Origin: Leptodactylus fallax
Taxonomy: Eukaryota; Chordata; Amphibia; Anura; Leptodactylidae
DNA: 64,000 nucleotides
Direction of reading: 5' to 3'
Assembly: GCA_947044405.1 (NCBI GenBank)
Contig: CAMRHE010000077.1
Span: 3,534,001-3,598,000, forward strand
The first letter of the stretch is position 1, and the number at the start of each line of letters is the position of its first letter. Shown piece after piece: positions 46,608 through 57,617 of the stretch. Under the pieces are notes generated by a model. That model was given only the letters and a program-made list of their open reading frames with translations, ran no database searches and was not told where the DNA came from. Made by a program: the position numbers and the translations under genes.

Positions 46608-47279
46608 ATATAGTTTATAACGTATAAAAGTAAAAACAATATCACCAAAAATTCTTATAAAATATGTTTTATATAAAAATGTGATTCTTTGCATGTAAAG
46701 AATAAATTCTAAAGCAAAGAAATTCTCTTTTGCAGCATTATTTGAAGCTCTGTATAAAAGGGGAAGGAAAGAGCCGCCTATGTTTTCGGTATTTATTTTT
46801 TAGTGTTGCTCATTACTGTTGGTCTGCTGTCTTGAAATAATTTATTTCTGGATAATATGGCATCCGATTGCATGGTTATATCTTATTGGACAGAAACATA
46901 CAGTTTTAAAATACACAATTCAATGGCTTTTAAATCTAGAACATTCTACTATTTACAAGTAGTTGTCGGTTCTATTTAAAGGGTTAACAAAACTAAGCAA
47001 AAACTTTAAGAATTATATTTAGATGGCTTTATTTGTAGTCATGGAAAAATCTCATTTCTTAAATTATTAATCTAATTGCCAATAGCTGCAATTAAATTTT
47101 ACTGCTGATTTAAAAGATAATCCTCTTTTATAGACTTCTCAGCCAATAAACCTGTAGATTCAACTGGAAACAAATTGCTTTCAGACTTTGGAAGAAAATA
47201 TTACAGTGATTTCTCATTTCTGGGAAGTCTAGTGGGATCTTACATACTACATTTATCATATGCATATGCTTGCTCTTAA
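46608..47279. other. Unique DNA; possible conserved non-coding segment at 46960-47230
   Basis: No gene. The segment 46960-47230 is AT-rich but non-repetitive, with AAATTATTAATCTAATTGCC and AGCTGCAATTAAATTT, homeodomain-like sites typical of vertebrate regulatory DNA. By appearance only. Confidence 0.25.
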
Positions 47280-47480
47280 AGGGAGTCTGTCAGCAGGAAA
47301 CTATATATCAAGCTAATGACAGTACCTTGTAGGACTACTTTTACACTTTCCATAGATGCCTTTTTATTCTGCATTGCAGCTCCATTGTTCTGAAAATCAG
47401 TATTTCATTCGTATGCAAATTAGCTGAAAAGGACTTTAGGGGCATTCCTTCTCCTACTGGGGCTTCACTCTCTGCTACAG
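47280..47480. mobile_element. T2-like MITE left end
   Basis: A TTAA followed by AGGGAGTCTGTCAGCAGGAA at 47281 is the same terminus type as at 45336 and 52652. No right end was found. Confidence 0.5.
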
Positions 47481-47484
47481 ATAA

Positions 47485-47940
47485 CCAATGATCTGCATGT
47501 AGCACCTATTTGTGCATCCGTTGCCAAGATATAAATTTATTTTACAATATGAAGCACTGAGTACGGCTCTGTTGCTCCCAACTGTTATGCCCCACACTGC
47601 TTTAATGTGCCAGAATGAATGCTAGAACACAGGGCCAGGCGAGATTTCAGCATAGCTTCTTGGCCCTGTTACTCAAAGAAGGGAGGAGGTTAGGAGAGTG
47701 TTTTAGAGAATTGTGGTGCATAGTAGTCTTGAGCAATGCACACGCCGTCCATACACTAGCAGTTTCCAAAACCCAGAGGCTGCTAGAACAGCTGATCTGT
47801 ACATGATCGGGGTGTTGGACCACATACTGGATCACATACTGATGACCTATCTTGTGGATAGATAATCAGCATGAAAACTCAATTTGGGGCCAGAAAGCCC
47901 CTTGAACTATTTATTTTATTGACCATGATTTTTATAACAT
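47485..47940. other. Unassigned DNA
   Basis: Text around 47740-47890 (CACATACTGATGACCTATCTTGTGGATAG in part) resembles the interior of T2-like MITEs. No gene. Confidence 0.3.
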
Positions 47941-47944
47941 TAAG

Positions 47945-48115
47945 GTCCATTGCACACGACCATGTCGTGATGTCATCCGTGTGCCGCCTGTGTACCGGCC
48001 GTTATTCCAATGCCCCATTGATTCAATGAATAGGGCCCACGGAAGCACGGTCACAAAACCGGACAGGAATGCACAGGCCCACAGAAATTAATGGGTCAGC
48101 ACACTGACCTAGAAC
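47945..48115. mobile_element. Harbinger-like MITE fragment
   Basis: It begins after TAA with GGTCCATTGCACACGACC and contains GGAAGCACGGTCACAAAACC, the family of 52160-52495 and 21698-21959. The right end is missing. Confidence 0.6.
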
Positions 48116-48213
48116 AGGGTCGTATTATATTTAGTTGTAAAAATAGCCTAATACAATACAACCAAGTAAGTATAACAATAAAGAGCTTAGTCCATGCATT
48201 ACAAAATCACATA

Positions 48214-49862
48214 CAGTGATATGAAAAAGTTTGGGCACCCCTATTAATCTTAATCATTTTTAGTTCTAAATATTTGGGTGTTTGCAACAGCCATTTCAAT
48301 TTGATATATCTAATAACTGATGGACACAGTAATATTTCAGGATTGAAATGAGGTTTATTGTACTAACAGAAAATGTGCAATATGCATTAAACCAAAATTT
48401 GACCGCTGCAAAAGTATGGGCACCTCAACAGAAAAGTGACATTAATATTTAGTAGATCCTCCTTTTGCAAAAATAACAGCCTCTAGTCGCTTCCTGTAGC
48501 TTTTAATCAGTTTCTGGATCCTGGATGAAGGTATTTTTGACCATTCCTCTTTACAAAACAATTCCAGTTCAGTTAAGTTTGATGGCCGCCGAGCATGGAC
48601 AGCCCGCTTCAAATTATCCCACAGATGTTCAATGATATTCAGGTCTGGGGACTGGGATGGCCATTCCAGAACATTGTAATTGTTCCTCTGCATGAATGCC
48701 TGAGTAGATTTGGAGCTGTGTTTTGGATCATTGTCTTGCTGAAATATCCATCCCTGGCGTAACTTCAAATTCGTCACTGATTCTTGTACATTATTCTCAA
48801 GAATCTGCTGATACTGAGTTGAATCCATGCGACCCTCAACTTTAACAAGATTCCCGGTGCCGGCATTGGCCACACAGCCCCAAAGCATGATGGAACCTCC
48901 ACCAAATTTTACAGTGGGTAGCAAGTGTTTTTCTTGGAATGCTGTGTTTTTTGGACGCCATGCATAACGCCTTTTTGTATGATCAAACAACTCAATCTTT
49001 GTTTCATCAGTCCACAGGACCTTCTTCCAAAATGAAGCTGGCTTGTCCAAATGTGCTTTTGCATACCTCAGGCGACTCTGTTTGTGGCGTGCTTTCAGAA
49101 ACGGCTTCTTTCGCATCACTCTCCCATACAGCTTCTCCTTGTGCAAAGTGTGCTGTATTGTTGACTGATGCACAGTGACATCATCTGCAGCAAGATGATG
49201 CTGCAGCTCTTTGGAGGTGGTCTGTGGATTGTCCTTGACTGTTCTCACCATTCTTCTTCTCTGCCTTTCTGATATTTTTCTTGGCCTGCCACTTCTGGGC
49301 TTAACAAGAACTGTCCCTGTGGTCTTCCATTTCCTTACTATGTTCCTCACAGTGGAAACTGACAGGTTAAATCTCTGAGACAACTTTTTGTATCCTTCCC
49401 CTGAACAACTATGTTGAACAATCTTTGTTTTCAGATCATTTGAGAGTTGTTTTGAGGAGCCCATGATGCCACTCTTCAGAGGAGATTCAAATAGGAGAAC
49501 AACTTGCAATTGGCCACCTTAAATACCTTTTCTCATGATTGGATATACCTGGCCATGAAGTTCAAAGCTCAGTGAGGTTACAAAACCAATGTTGTGCTTC
49601 AGTAAGTCAGTAAAAAGTAGTTAGGAGTATTCAAATCAATAAAATGATAAGGGTACCCAAATTTTTGCACCGGTCAAATTTTGGTTTAATGCATATTGCA
49701 CATTTTCTGTTAGTACAATAAACCTCATTTCAATCCTGAAATATTACTGTGTCCATCAGTTATTAGATATATCAAATTGAAATGGCTGTTGCAAACACCC
49801 AAATATTTAGAACTAAAAATGATTAAGATTAATAGGGGTGCCCAAACTTTTTCATATGACTG
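48214..49862 (-). mobile_element. Tc1/mariner element, copy C, complete
   Basis: The element is 1649 bp and flanked by TA (48212-48213 and 49863-49864). Inverted repeats and internal direct repeats are as in copy A. The transposase is open. Confidence 0.95.
48442..49464 (-). CDS. Tc1-type DDE transposase (copy C), open
   Basis: 340 codons run from the MGSS start without interruption. The DNA-binding half and the catalytic [15 protein letters not shown] and [11 protein letters not shown] motifs are all present with DD34E spacing. Its private changes include AADDVTVHQST (AADGVTVHRST in A), LFDHTKRR for [14 protein letters not shown] for KLRRGW and IQKLIKS for IQELIKS. The Gly-to-Asp change right after the first catalytic motif and the two changes in the second DNA-binding helix region could weaken it. 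Together with copy A it is one of two possible transposase sources here. Confidence 0.93.
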   Translation of the reverse strand: MGSSKQLSNDLKTKIVQHSCSGEGYKKLSQRFNLSVSTVRNIVRKWKTTGTVLVKPRSGRPRKISERQRRRMVRTVKDNPQTTSKELQHHLAADDVTVHQSTIQHTLHKEKLYGRVMRKKPFLKARHKQSRLRYAKAHLDKPASFWKKVLWTDETKIELFDHTKRRYAWRPKNTAFQEKHLLPTVKFGGGSIMLWGCVANAGTGNLVKVEGRMDSTQYQQILENNVQESVTNLKLRQGWIFQQDNDPKHSSKSTQAFMQRNNYNVLEWPSQSPDLNIIEHLWDNLKRAVHARRPSNLTELELFCKEEWSKIPSSRIQKLIKSYRKRLEAVIFAKGGSTKY

Positions 49863-49864
49863 TA

Positions 49865-51160
49865 TTTACACTGGAGGGTAAGGTATTACAGTGAAAACTG
49901 AAAAGCAAAAAGCAGTAAGAAAGCAAAAGCAGGGTAGAAGAAGAAAATGTTAATAAAAAGTGGGGCGCAAGAAGATGAAGAAGTAAAGAACAGATTTTGA
50001 TTAATTGAACTTGAAGGAGTTGAGGATGAACCTTCTATATTTGTGTAATGAAAAGGATAAAGAAAAGGAACCAATTTCTTTGAACATGGGGTAGATCAAT
50101 AATAATAATTGTCAGGCCAAAAAACTGTACTAAAGATAATAAGATAATTTGTAAAGGAAATTAATGAAGAGGTATTAGACACAAGTAAATCTGAAAGGAT
50201 ATATAAAGGACTGAAGCCAACTTAATGTCACAAATATCAGGGCTATAAAGCAGGTTAGTGGCTGGAGACTCCTTCGTCTGCATATAATGGAAGAGGGGAC
50301 AACTACTTTTGGATGGAATATCATTTATTCTTTGGGAGAAGTGACTGAAGTAGATAAATATGAAGATAGAACAGTAAATCCCATATATATGGAGGGGATG
50401 AGCAATTGCTTAACTTTCTAATGCTTGTGTATTAGGACAAGGCAAACAAATGTTTCTTTCTGCATGTTTGGCAAAATTTAGCTCTTAAGCTAGGGCAAAA
50501 AGATGACTTATGACTACACAACATAAGATCACAATATCACACCTCTTCATTGTACCTAAAGATAGCGAATGTGACTAGCTGTTACTAAATCTCCTTTAAA
50601 CTGCACACAGAAAATAGAGGAAAACCTGCTGCATAACTTTATCTCACTCAGAAGTAGCAACAGGATCATAAGGGACATTATAAAGATAAACTGACCAGCA
50701 TTCATGTGAATAAAGTAGTTGGGGTATGAAAACTTAGTATTCAGCTCCAGGAGTCTTTGCCTGTTCCTGTATCTTTCTCTCTCACATTTTTCTCCCCAGA
50801 GCCAGATAAGTGAAGAAAGAAGTATTTGTCTCTGCTAAGATATATTACATAGTTTCTTATCTCCGCCTGTACACTTCATTTATGCAAAGTTTTTTGAAAA
50901 GTTAGTGATCATATAAATCAACAAAGTTATGTGCAATAAATGTGGCCTTCGAGCGACAATGCCAGATCTCCATTCTCTTATGAAGATCGCACATGTTCAC
51001 ACACGTAGAGATAATGGGCTGGTGGAACATCTTCATATGTGTTTCCAGAACGGACAGTCCAGGCTTTCAGGAAGAAGAAATTCTTTATTTTGCATTACTT
51101 TACACCTGCCTACTTATCATACTATGGCAGATGCTGAATATTTAATATTATTCTTCTAAT
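49865..51160. other. Unique DNA, no gene recognised
   Basis: It is A- and G-rich near 49900-50350 and otherwise unremarkable. The phrase GATATATTACATAGTTTCTTATCTCCGCCTG near 50839 (in part) recurs in altered form near 9838-9870. That is a hint of an old dispersed repeat. Confidence 0.3.
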
Positions 51161-51164
51161 TTAA

Positions 51165-51487
51165 AGGGGTTGTCCAGTTTCAGACCAATATTAAGAGACA
51201 AATGTTATTGTTGGTCAAAAGTCTGATTAACTCTGCTGTGAGCTTAACAAGCTGTGCACCTTTGTATCCATCACATGACCATGGACTGTACGTCACATGA
51301 CCATGGACTGTATATCACATGACCATGGACTGATTTTTATTTACTGGAAGAAGGAATAATGAATGACAACAAGCAGAGATATAGAAAACTGTTAGGAACT
51401 GATACAGAAAGTATATTGGAAAATTGTATAACTTTTTATTATACATTTGCCTCTCAAAACTTTTCTGAAACTGGACATCCCCTTTTG
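51165..51487. mobile_element. T2-like TTAA MITE with internal 22-bp triplication
   Basis: It is flanked by TTAA (51161-51164 and 51488-51491). The inverted ends are AGGGGTTGTCCAGTTTCAGA and its near-complement. Inside, TCACATGACCATGGACTG is repeated three times at a 22-bp period (about 51271-51333). Confidence 0.8.
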
Positions 51488-51631
51488 TTAAAAAAAGGAA
51501 CAGATTGATCATTCCAGACAATGGTTTTTCAAATGAATAAATGGTTAGCTATTCTCACAGAATGAATAAATTTGACTATACTTGTATCCTTCCTTTCCTT
51601 TCCATTTGGCTAGGCATGTCCAGATACAGTA

Positions 51632-52525
51632 GGGCATATATATCAATAGAAGTCCGACATTTTTCTGTCTATATTTGCACCAAAATTTATAGTGCACAGC
51701 ATTTACAACATATTTATGAACAGTGTGCACCAGAAGGAAGAGAAAAATATGACCGGCTCAACACTTTAAAAACAAAAAAGAACAAATATGTTGCAGATAT
51801 TCTTGTGCAAAGTAGACCAAGCTTAAAATGGTGTAATGAATTTACGACAATTTACTTTGTGTGCCATAAATTCCCATCATGCGCACATATTTGTCTCCTC
51901 AATATGCGAAAGATGATTTAAGTCTACTTATACTGTGCCAAAAATTGTAGGGTTTTTAAAACTTGCAACAAATACTTGTTTCTTACAGCCTGCAAGTTAA
52001 GATTTTTGTCTGCAGATTATGTCTACATTTTTTTGCGCCAAATATTTGTCTCACGGTGATTCAGAATTTTGAAGCCTCTAAAAACACTTCATATTTCTGA
52101 AGGTCTGTACGACAGATTTATATATATGTCTAAAACTATGAACAGATTTTATAGTTTAAGGCCGGTTGCACACAACCGAGTGTTAGCCGCCGGCCCTGAG
52201 TGAACGCCATGGCCGGCGTACAGCTGGCACACGGATATCATCCCTTGCCGCCCGTGCACCGGCTGTGCTTCCGCGGCCCCATTCATCCAAAGAATAGGAG
52301 CCGCGGAAGCACGGCCGCAAAACCGGACAGGAATAGGACATGTCCTGAGTTTTGCTGCCTTGACTATCAGCCTACACACTAGACTATATAGTTCACGATT
52401 GTATGCGTGGGCCAACAGAAATCAATGGGTCAGTGTTCTATCCGGGAAAAACCTGGATAGTACACTCACCATGCCGCGATCATTTGCAACGGGGCTAAGA
52501 TCGACTGAACTGAAAAATGTGCCCC
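51632..52525. mobile_element. Larger MITE with nested MITE
   Basis: The ends GGGCATATATATCAAT and (complement) GGGGCACATTTTTCA are inverted repeats. AGTA flanks both sides (51628-51631 and 52526-52529). Interior text matches 21300-22115. A second MITE at 52160-52495 interrupts it near the right end. Confidence 0.7.
52160..52495. mobile_element. Nested Harbinger-like MITE
   Basis: The flanks are TAA on both sides (52157-52159 and 52496-52498). The inverted ends are GGCCGGTTGC and (complement) GCCCCGTTGC. It is in opposite orientation to its relative at 21698-21959, and at a different point of the host MITE. Confidence 0.75.
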
Positions 52526-52651
52526 AGTATGTTACAGACACTGTCTTTTGATATTGTATCACAAAGTAATATCCAATATGTGTCTACATGTAGACACCTA
52601 GTGCTTGTGTTGTAAATTGCAATCTTTCAAACCAAATTTGAGCTAAATTAA

Positions 52652-52980
52652 AGAAAACCTGTCACCAGAACGCAGCGTATAAAAGTAGCCCAACAGATAA
52701 ATAAGTTAGATTCACCTGAATCTGAAAGTGTTTTCCTCTTGTGAATTGTTGTCTCTGTTATCAAGATATTAATGTTTTTGTAAATATGCAAATAGTCTGT
52801 TTGGAGCAACAGCAACACCCTCATTGCTCCAAAGAGTTCATTTGCATATTGCAAAAAAGGTGATACCTCAGCAAAAGAGGAACCAATTCCCAAGGGGAAA
52901 ACACTGTTAGATTCAGGCGACCCTAACCTACCTATCTGTTGGGCTCAGCTGATATGCTGGGATCTGGTGACAGAATCCTT
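52652..52980. mobile_element. T2-like TTAA MITE
   Basis: It is flanked by TTAA (52648-52651 and 52981-52984). The ends AGAAAACCTGTCACCAGA and (complement) AAGGATTCTGTCACCAGA agree. The internal inverted text GCAACAGCAACACC...TTGCTCC gives a hairpin near 52800-52840. Confidence 0.75.
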
Positions 52981-53339
52981 TTAAGAATGGACACATTTGT
53001 AGAACCGTCAATATAGTACAAACCATGATATCAAACAGGATTTCCATCACCCAGGTTCAGTTCATTACCCTTGCCCTGTATCTCAATTCAGAGTCCAAGA
53101 AGGAGTGTCTTCATGGCTCTTCCCAGGCACCCACCACCCTGGACTTATGTCCCCCAGCTACGACCATGATTAAACTCTGTACAAACAGGCGCATTTTATC
53201 AGTTTCTTGCAAAATAACATGTTTGTTGTATTAATGGAAATAAAAAGCAACAAATCTCCATTCTATTGAGATGGGCAACTTCATTTCAAAGGCATGTATG
53301 AAAACCTGAATAACAGCAGAAAGAATATACACTGTGTTC

Positions 53340-54889
53340 CAAATTATTATGCAAAAAGTGTTTAGGAGTGATAAGGTAAGAATTTTTTTGTTTGTCAGTT
53401 AAACTCATTGATGGTGATGTGTGTCAGGGCTCTTTATATCACTGAAAGCAATTGCAGACACCTGTGCTAATTAGTTTGGCAGGTGTGTCCAATTAAAGGC
53501 AAGACTACTTAAGAAGGCTGTCCCACATTATTAAGCAGCCTACATTTCCAGCCAAAATGGGAAAGAAAAAGGATGTGTCGGCTGCTGAGAAGCAACAAAT
53601 TGTGGATTGTTTAGGTCAAGGCATGACTACAATCAACATTGCCAAGACACTTCATCGTGATCATCGCACAATCAAGAAGTATGTGGCTGATTCACAGCAC
53701 ACACGTGTGCGTGCTGATAAGGGAAAATTGAGGACTCTTTCCAACAGGCAATTACGTCAGGTTAAAAGAGCAGCTTCAAAAATGCCTTGTCATAGCAGCA
53801 GACAAGTTTTTGAAGCTGCTGGTGCCTCCAACGTCCCCCCCGAACAACAAGATGCAGGGTCCTTCAGAGGTTTGCAGCTGTGCGTAAGCCATCCTGTCGA
53901 CCTCCTCTATCCACTGCACACAAGCAGAAACGGCTCCAGTGGGCCAAACAATACATGAAGACTGACTTCAAAACTGTTTTGTTCACCAAAATGCTCGATG
54001 GTCTAGATGGATGGAGTGGAGGATGGCTTGTTGATGGACACCCCATGCAAACACGACTACAGTGCCAACAAGGAGGAGGTGGAGTAATGTTTTGGGCTGG
54101 AATCATGGGGAGAGAGATTGTCGGCCCCTTTAGGATCCCTGAAGGGGTAAAGATGAACTCCATAATGTATGTGGAGTTTCTCAAACAGCACTTCCTGCCA
54201 TGGTTCAAGAAGAAGAACCATGCATTCCGCAGAAAGATCATTCTCATGCATGATAATGCACCGTCTCATGCTGCAAATAACACATCTGCATCTCTGTCTG
54301 CTATGGGCATAAAAGGGGACAAACTTATGGTGTGGCCCCCATGCTCCCCTGACCTCAACCCCATTGAGAACCTCTGGAGCATCATCAAAAGGAGTGTCTA
54401 TGATGGCGGGAGGCAGTTCACATCTAAGCAACAGCTCTGGGAGGGTATTCTGTCCTCATGCAAAACAATTGAAGCAGAAACCATCCAAAAACTGACAAAT
54501 TCAATGGACGAGAGAGTTCAGAAGCTTCTTTCGAACAAGGAGTCCTATGTGCAAATGTAACATCACCTCGAATAAAGTTTTGGCTTGAAAACGGTTTGAT
54601 TTCAGTTTGTAATAACCTGTTAATGCTTATAATTTCACAATGACCATTTTTTTGTTCTTAATAAAAATGAAAAGGTTGCAAATTCTGCTGTGCATAATAA
54701 TTTAAAACATGCGTTTTGAGTGTTTATTTTTTTTTTTTAAATATACTGTTATCATAGGCAGTTTGTTCAAAAACCTTTCAATTATACTCGAATAGTTGAT
54801 GACTGGAAAATTACAATGACTGCAATTCATATAGGTAATTTTGGAAAATATGAGAAAATATTATTTGCATAATAATTTGGAACACAGTG
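53340..54889 (+). mobile_element. Tc1/mariner element with DD37E-type spacing
   Basis: It is flanked by TA (53338-53339 and 54890-54891). The 26-bp inverted ends begin CACTGTGTTCCAAATTATTA. A further copy of the CATAATAATTT motif lies inside near 54696. The length is 1550 bp. The ends and transposase differ from the other Tc1 families here. Confidence 0.93.
53557..54560 (+). pseudogene. DD37E-type transposase pseudogene, first Asp lost
   Basis: The ATG at 53557 opens a DNA-binding half (MGKKKDVSAAEKQQIVDCLG, TLHRDHRTIKKYV). The frame shifts near a run of seven C at about 53836. The rest continues in another frame to the stop at 54558. The region of the first catalytic Asp reads VLFTKMLDGLDGW, where relatives have FTDE; a short deletion has removed the Asp-Glu. 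The second Asp (LMHDNAPSH) and the Glu ([11 protein letters not shown]) are kept with 37 residues between them. It is dead as an enzyme. Confidence 0.88.
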
Positions 54890-54891
54890 TA

Positions 54892-55812
54892 GATGAACAG
54901 GTATTTGTTAGATCAATAGCAGTACATTTCTATAGCCATTGAAAGTAACGCTTTGTATTGCATTTTAAAACATCTGGCCTATCACATTTTGGTCATCTCA
55001 GCGATGGATCTGAAGGTTACACTTTATGTTTATTAGCATCATCCAGATGGCTTTTTATGTCCTTAATAACTTTGTCCCTGACTAAGCCATGAACCTCTTG
55101 TTTGACAAACAGTAGGAAATATCCATTAGATACTAAGCTATTCTGTAATCTTGCAAGAAGTTAACCCCTGTGCATCTGTGGAGGCTACCCAAGGAGAATG
55201 CAGGCAGTCTATTCCCATCTTATCAATAATGAAATGGTTAAGTCCCTTCTAATTAGTAGAATATCTTGTAGCTGCCATTGAAAGTTTCCAGGCACTTTTA
55301 GAGTAACCTTACACATTCTGCTTGTCTATGTGCAGATTTCCTCCTATCAAGTCCATTCTAATGCTTTTAACTTGCCAGGTGTATGATCCCTGTAGCGTGA
55401 TTCACTCTCAATCACAATATCATAGCGCACTATAGAATAGAAAGCGTTCACTTACATACAATCCCTTTCAGGCTGTGAAATATTTCCCTCAGACAGCCTC
55501 AAGTTGGCATGCGGAGAATTTCCTTCTGTTAGTAATGGGGGTCAATGACTGAACCTCAGTATCTTATAAAGTGAACCAACACATTTCATTCACTTAGAAA
55601 TATTGGCAATGTCAGTAACTTAGTATAGTCACAAGAATTTTTATTTCTCACATATAAATGAAAGTCATGACATCAATTAAGCAAAAATATTTCTACATAT
55701 TTCCAATTGGTGACTACTGACCATTGAAGTTATTGAGGAAAGTGAAGAAGGAATAAAGCCTCAGTAGCCATAACTGAATGTGCTCATAAGGATATTTAAT
55801 GGGGCAGAGTTT
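54892..55812. other. Unique DNA; possible conserved non-coding segment at 55030-55450
   Basis: No gene. The interval 55030-55450 is long, non-repetitive and of even composition, with TTCTAATTAGTAG and similar sites. It is one of the better-looking candidates for conserved regulatory DNA here, by appearance only. Confidence 0.25.
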
Positions 55813-55816
55813 TTAA

Positions 55817-56165
55817 AGGGGTTATCCAGTTTTCAATATTGACGGTCTATCCTTAGGATAGGCCATCAATATTAGATCTGCGGGAGCCCGTGGATCTCGG
55901 TAATGTTTACATACCACGGGCTGCACTGCTCATTTGCTGTACACACTATAGCTGCAAGTTTAGATACTGCAGTACAGCCGCCTAGACTTCATTAGGACAA
56001 CGCTACAGTACATACAATCGCCACTACAATTTGTGCAACGAGTGATCAGCACGGCTCATGGTATGTAAATATTACCATGAGCCGTGCTGTCTTGGTACAT
56101 GTGATCTGCGGGGGTCCTGGGCGTTGGACTCCTGCATATCTAATATTGTTGGAATATCCTGTCCT
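55817..56165. mobile_element. T2-like TTAA MITE, right end lost
   Basis: The left end AGGGGTTATCCAGTTTTC follows TTAA (55813-55816). Text CCTTAGGATAGGCCATCAATATTAG and its partial complement near 56138-56165 show the inner inverted repeat. An inner hairpin pairs TACATACCACGGGC (55909) with GCTCATGGTATGTA (56056). Confidence 0.6.
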
Positions 56166-56244
56166 AAACATTACGTTGAAGCATACCTTAACACTTCTTT
56201 ACTGTACTTTTAATCAAATTAGTATGTACATCATACTTAGAAAT

Positions 56245-57279
56245 GTGATATGATCGGGCACGAGTAATTCTAAATGGCTATACATCAAACTGGAAGAAAG
56301 TAAAAAGCGGGGTGCCGCAGGGCTCTGTCCTGGGCCCAGTACTTTTTAATATTTTTATAAATGATCTGGATGATGGGGTTAATGGGGAACTAATAAAATT
56401 TGCAGATGATACAAAGCTAGGAGGAATGGCCAACACTAGAGAGGAGAGAGAATGCATCCAAAAGGACTTGGACACACTGGAACAATGGGCTGAGGTGAAC
56501 AAAATGGTATTCAACAGGGACAAATGCAAAGTTCTACATCTGGGTAACAGAAATGCAAGAAGCATATATAGTATGGGAGGAATAGTACTAAGTGAGAGTA
56601 CAGGGGAAAAGGATCTGGGCATAATAATAGATCGCAAATTCAACATGAGTCAACAGTGCGGTGCGGTGGCTAAAAAGGCTAATAAAATTCTAGGATGTAT
56701 CAAGACGAGCATTGAAGCTAGATCAAGAGAGGTAATTATTCCGCTGTACTCTGCCCTGGTCAGACCCCACCTGGAATACTGTGTACAGTTCTGGGCTCCC
56801 CAGTTTAAGAAAGACATCGATTTATTGGAGCAGGTCCAGAGAAGAGCAACCAAAATGGTGGAAGGTCTACAAACCATGTCCTACGAAGAGAGGCTAAAAG
56901 AATTGGGACTGCTTAGTTTGCAGAAGAGAAGGCTAAGGGGAGACTTAATAGCGGTATTTAAATATCTGAAAGGTTGTCACAGTGCAGAGGGATCTACCCT
57001 TTTCTCATTAGCAGAAGGAAGCACGAGAAGTAATGGAATGAAACTAAGGGGAAGGAGATTCAGATTAGACATTAGGAAAAACTTTCTAACAGTAAGGGTA
57101 GTGAGAGAGTGGAATAGGCTGCCACGGGAGGTGGTGAGTTCTCCATCAATTGAAATCTTCAAGCGGAAACTGGATAGGTATATAGCTGGGATGTTTTAGG
57201 AATTCCTGCTTTGCAGGGGGTTGGACTCGATGGCCCTTGAGGTCCCTTCCAACTCAAACAAACAAACAAACAAACAAAC
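56245..57279 (+). mobile_element. CR1-type LINE 3' end with (CAAA)n tail
   Basis: It is 5' truncated within the RT. The 3' untranslated part reads GGTTGGACTCGATGGCCC and GAGGTCCCTTCCAACTC, very like CR1 3' ends. Six CAAA units follow at 57255-57279. CR1 proper usually ends in ATTCTATG-type repeats, so this sub-family differs. Confidence 0.88.
56252..57199 (+). CDS. CR1 reverse transcriptase, C-terminal part, open
   Basis: 315 codons are open, beginning inside the RT (RARVILNGYTSNWKKVKSG). The conserved GVPQGSVLGPVLFNIFINDL is followed by LIKFADDTKLGG with the catalytic Asp pair. Then come the thumb-like blocks EKDLGIIID, ANKILGCIKTSIEARSREVI, PLYSALVRPHLEYCVQFW, QRRATKMVEGL, RLKELGLLSLQKRRLRGDLI and EWNRLPREVVSSPSIEIFK. 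The first half of the protein (endonuclease and early RT) is absent because of truncation, so it is no complete enzyme. Absence of stops suggests a young insertion. Confidence 0.85.
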   Translation, partial: DRARVILNGYTSNWKKVKSGVPQGSVLGPVLFNIFINDLDDGVNGELIKFADDTKLGGMANTREERECIQKDLDTLEQWAEVNKMVFNRDKCKVLHLGNRNARSIYSMGGIVLSESTGEKDLGIIIDRKFNMSQQCGAVAKKANKILGCIKTSIEARSREVIIPLYSALVRPHLEYCVQFWAPQFKKDIDLLEQVQRRATKMVEGLQTMSYEERLKELGLLSLQKRRLRGDLIAVFKYLKGCHSAEGSTLFSLAEGSTRSNGMKLRGRRFRLDIRKNFLTVRVVREWNRLPREVVSSPSIEIFKRKLDRYIAGMF

Positions 57280-57610
57280 GTACATGGGTCTTTTTTTGTT
57301 ATTCCCTTCTCCCCTTTTTTTTCTAATCTCACTTCTCACACCTTTACCAACTTCATTCCCAATCCGATTAATTTCTTTCTCTGAATATCCTCTTTCTTGT
57401 CTATATTTCTTCCCCATCAGTAGTTTCAATCCTTCATACTGATACAAAATTCTAGTTATAGATGTGATTCTAGTTATCTTTAGATATACCTTTAAAGGTC
57501 TGTGGAGTATGAAAGATACTTTTCTATCCATTGACTGCCTTTATGAATGTCACAGAATGAGCCCCCCATATGAGAACCAGCCAAAATTTCCTGTACGTGT
57601 CATGCCACTG
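57280..57610. other. Unassigned T-rich DNA
   Basis: Pyrimidine-rich text follows the LINE tail. Nothing recognised. Confidence 0.3.
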
Positions 57611-57617
57611 TGAATAC

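Noticed and set aside
53864..54431. Antisense frames of 124-127 codons
   Set aside because: They are shadows of the transposase coding strand of the element at 53340.
56221..57290. Target duplication around the CR1 at 56245
   Set aside because: Only GTACAT is shared near both sides, which is too short and not at the exact junction.
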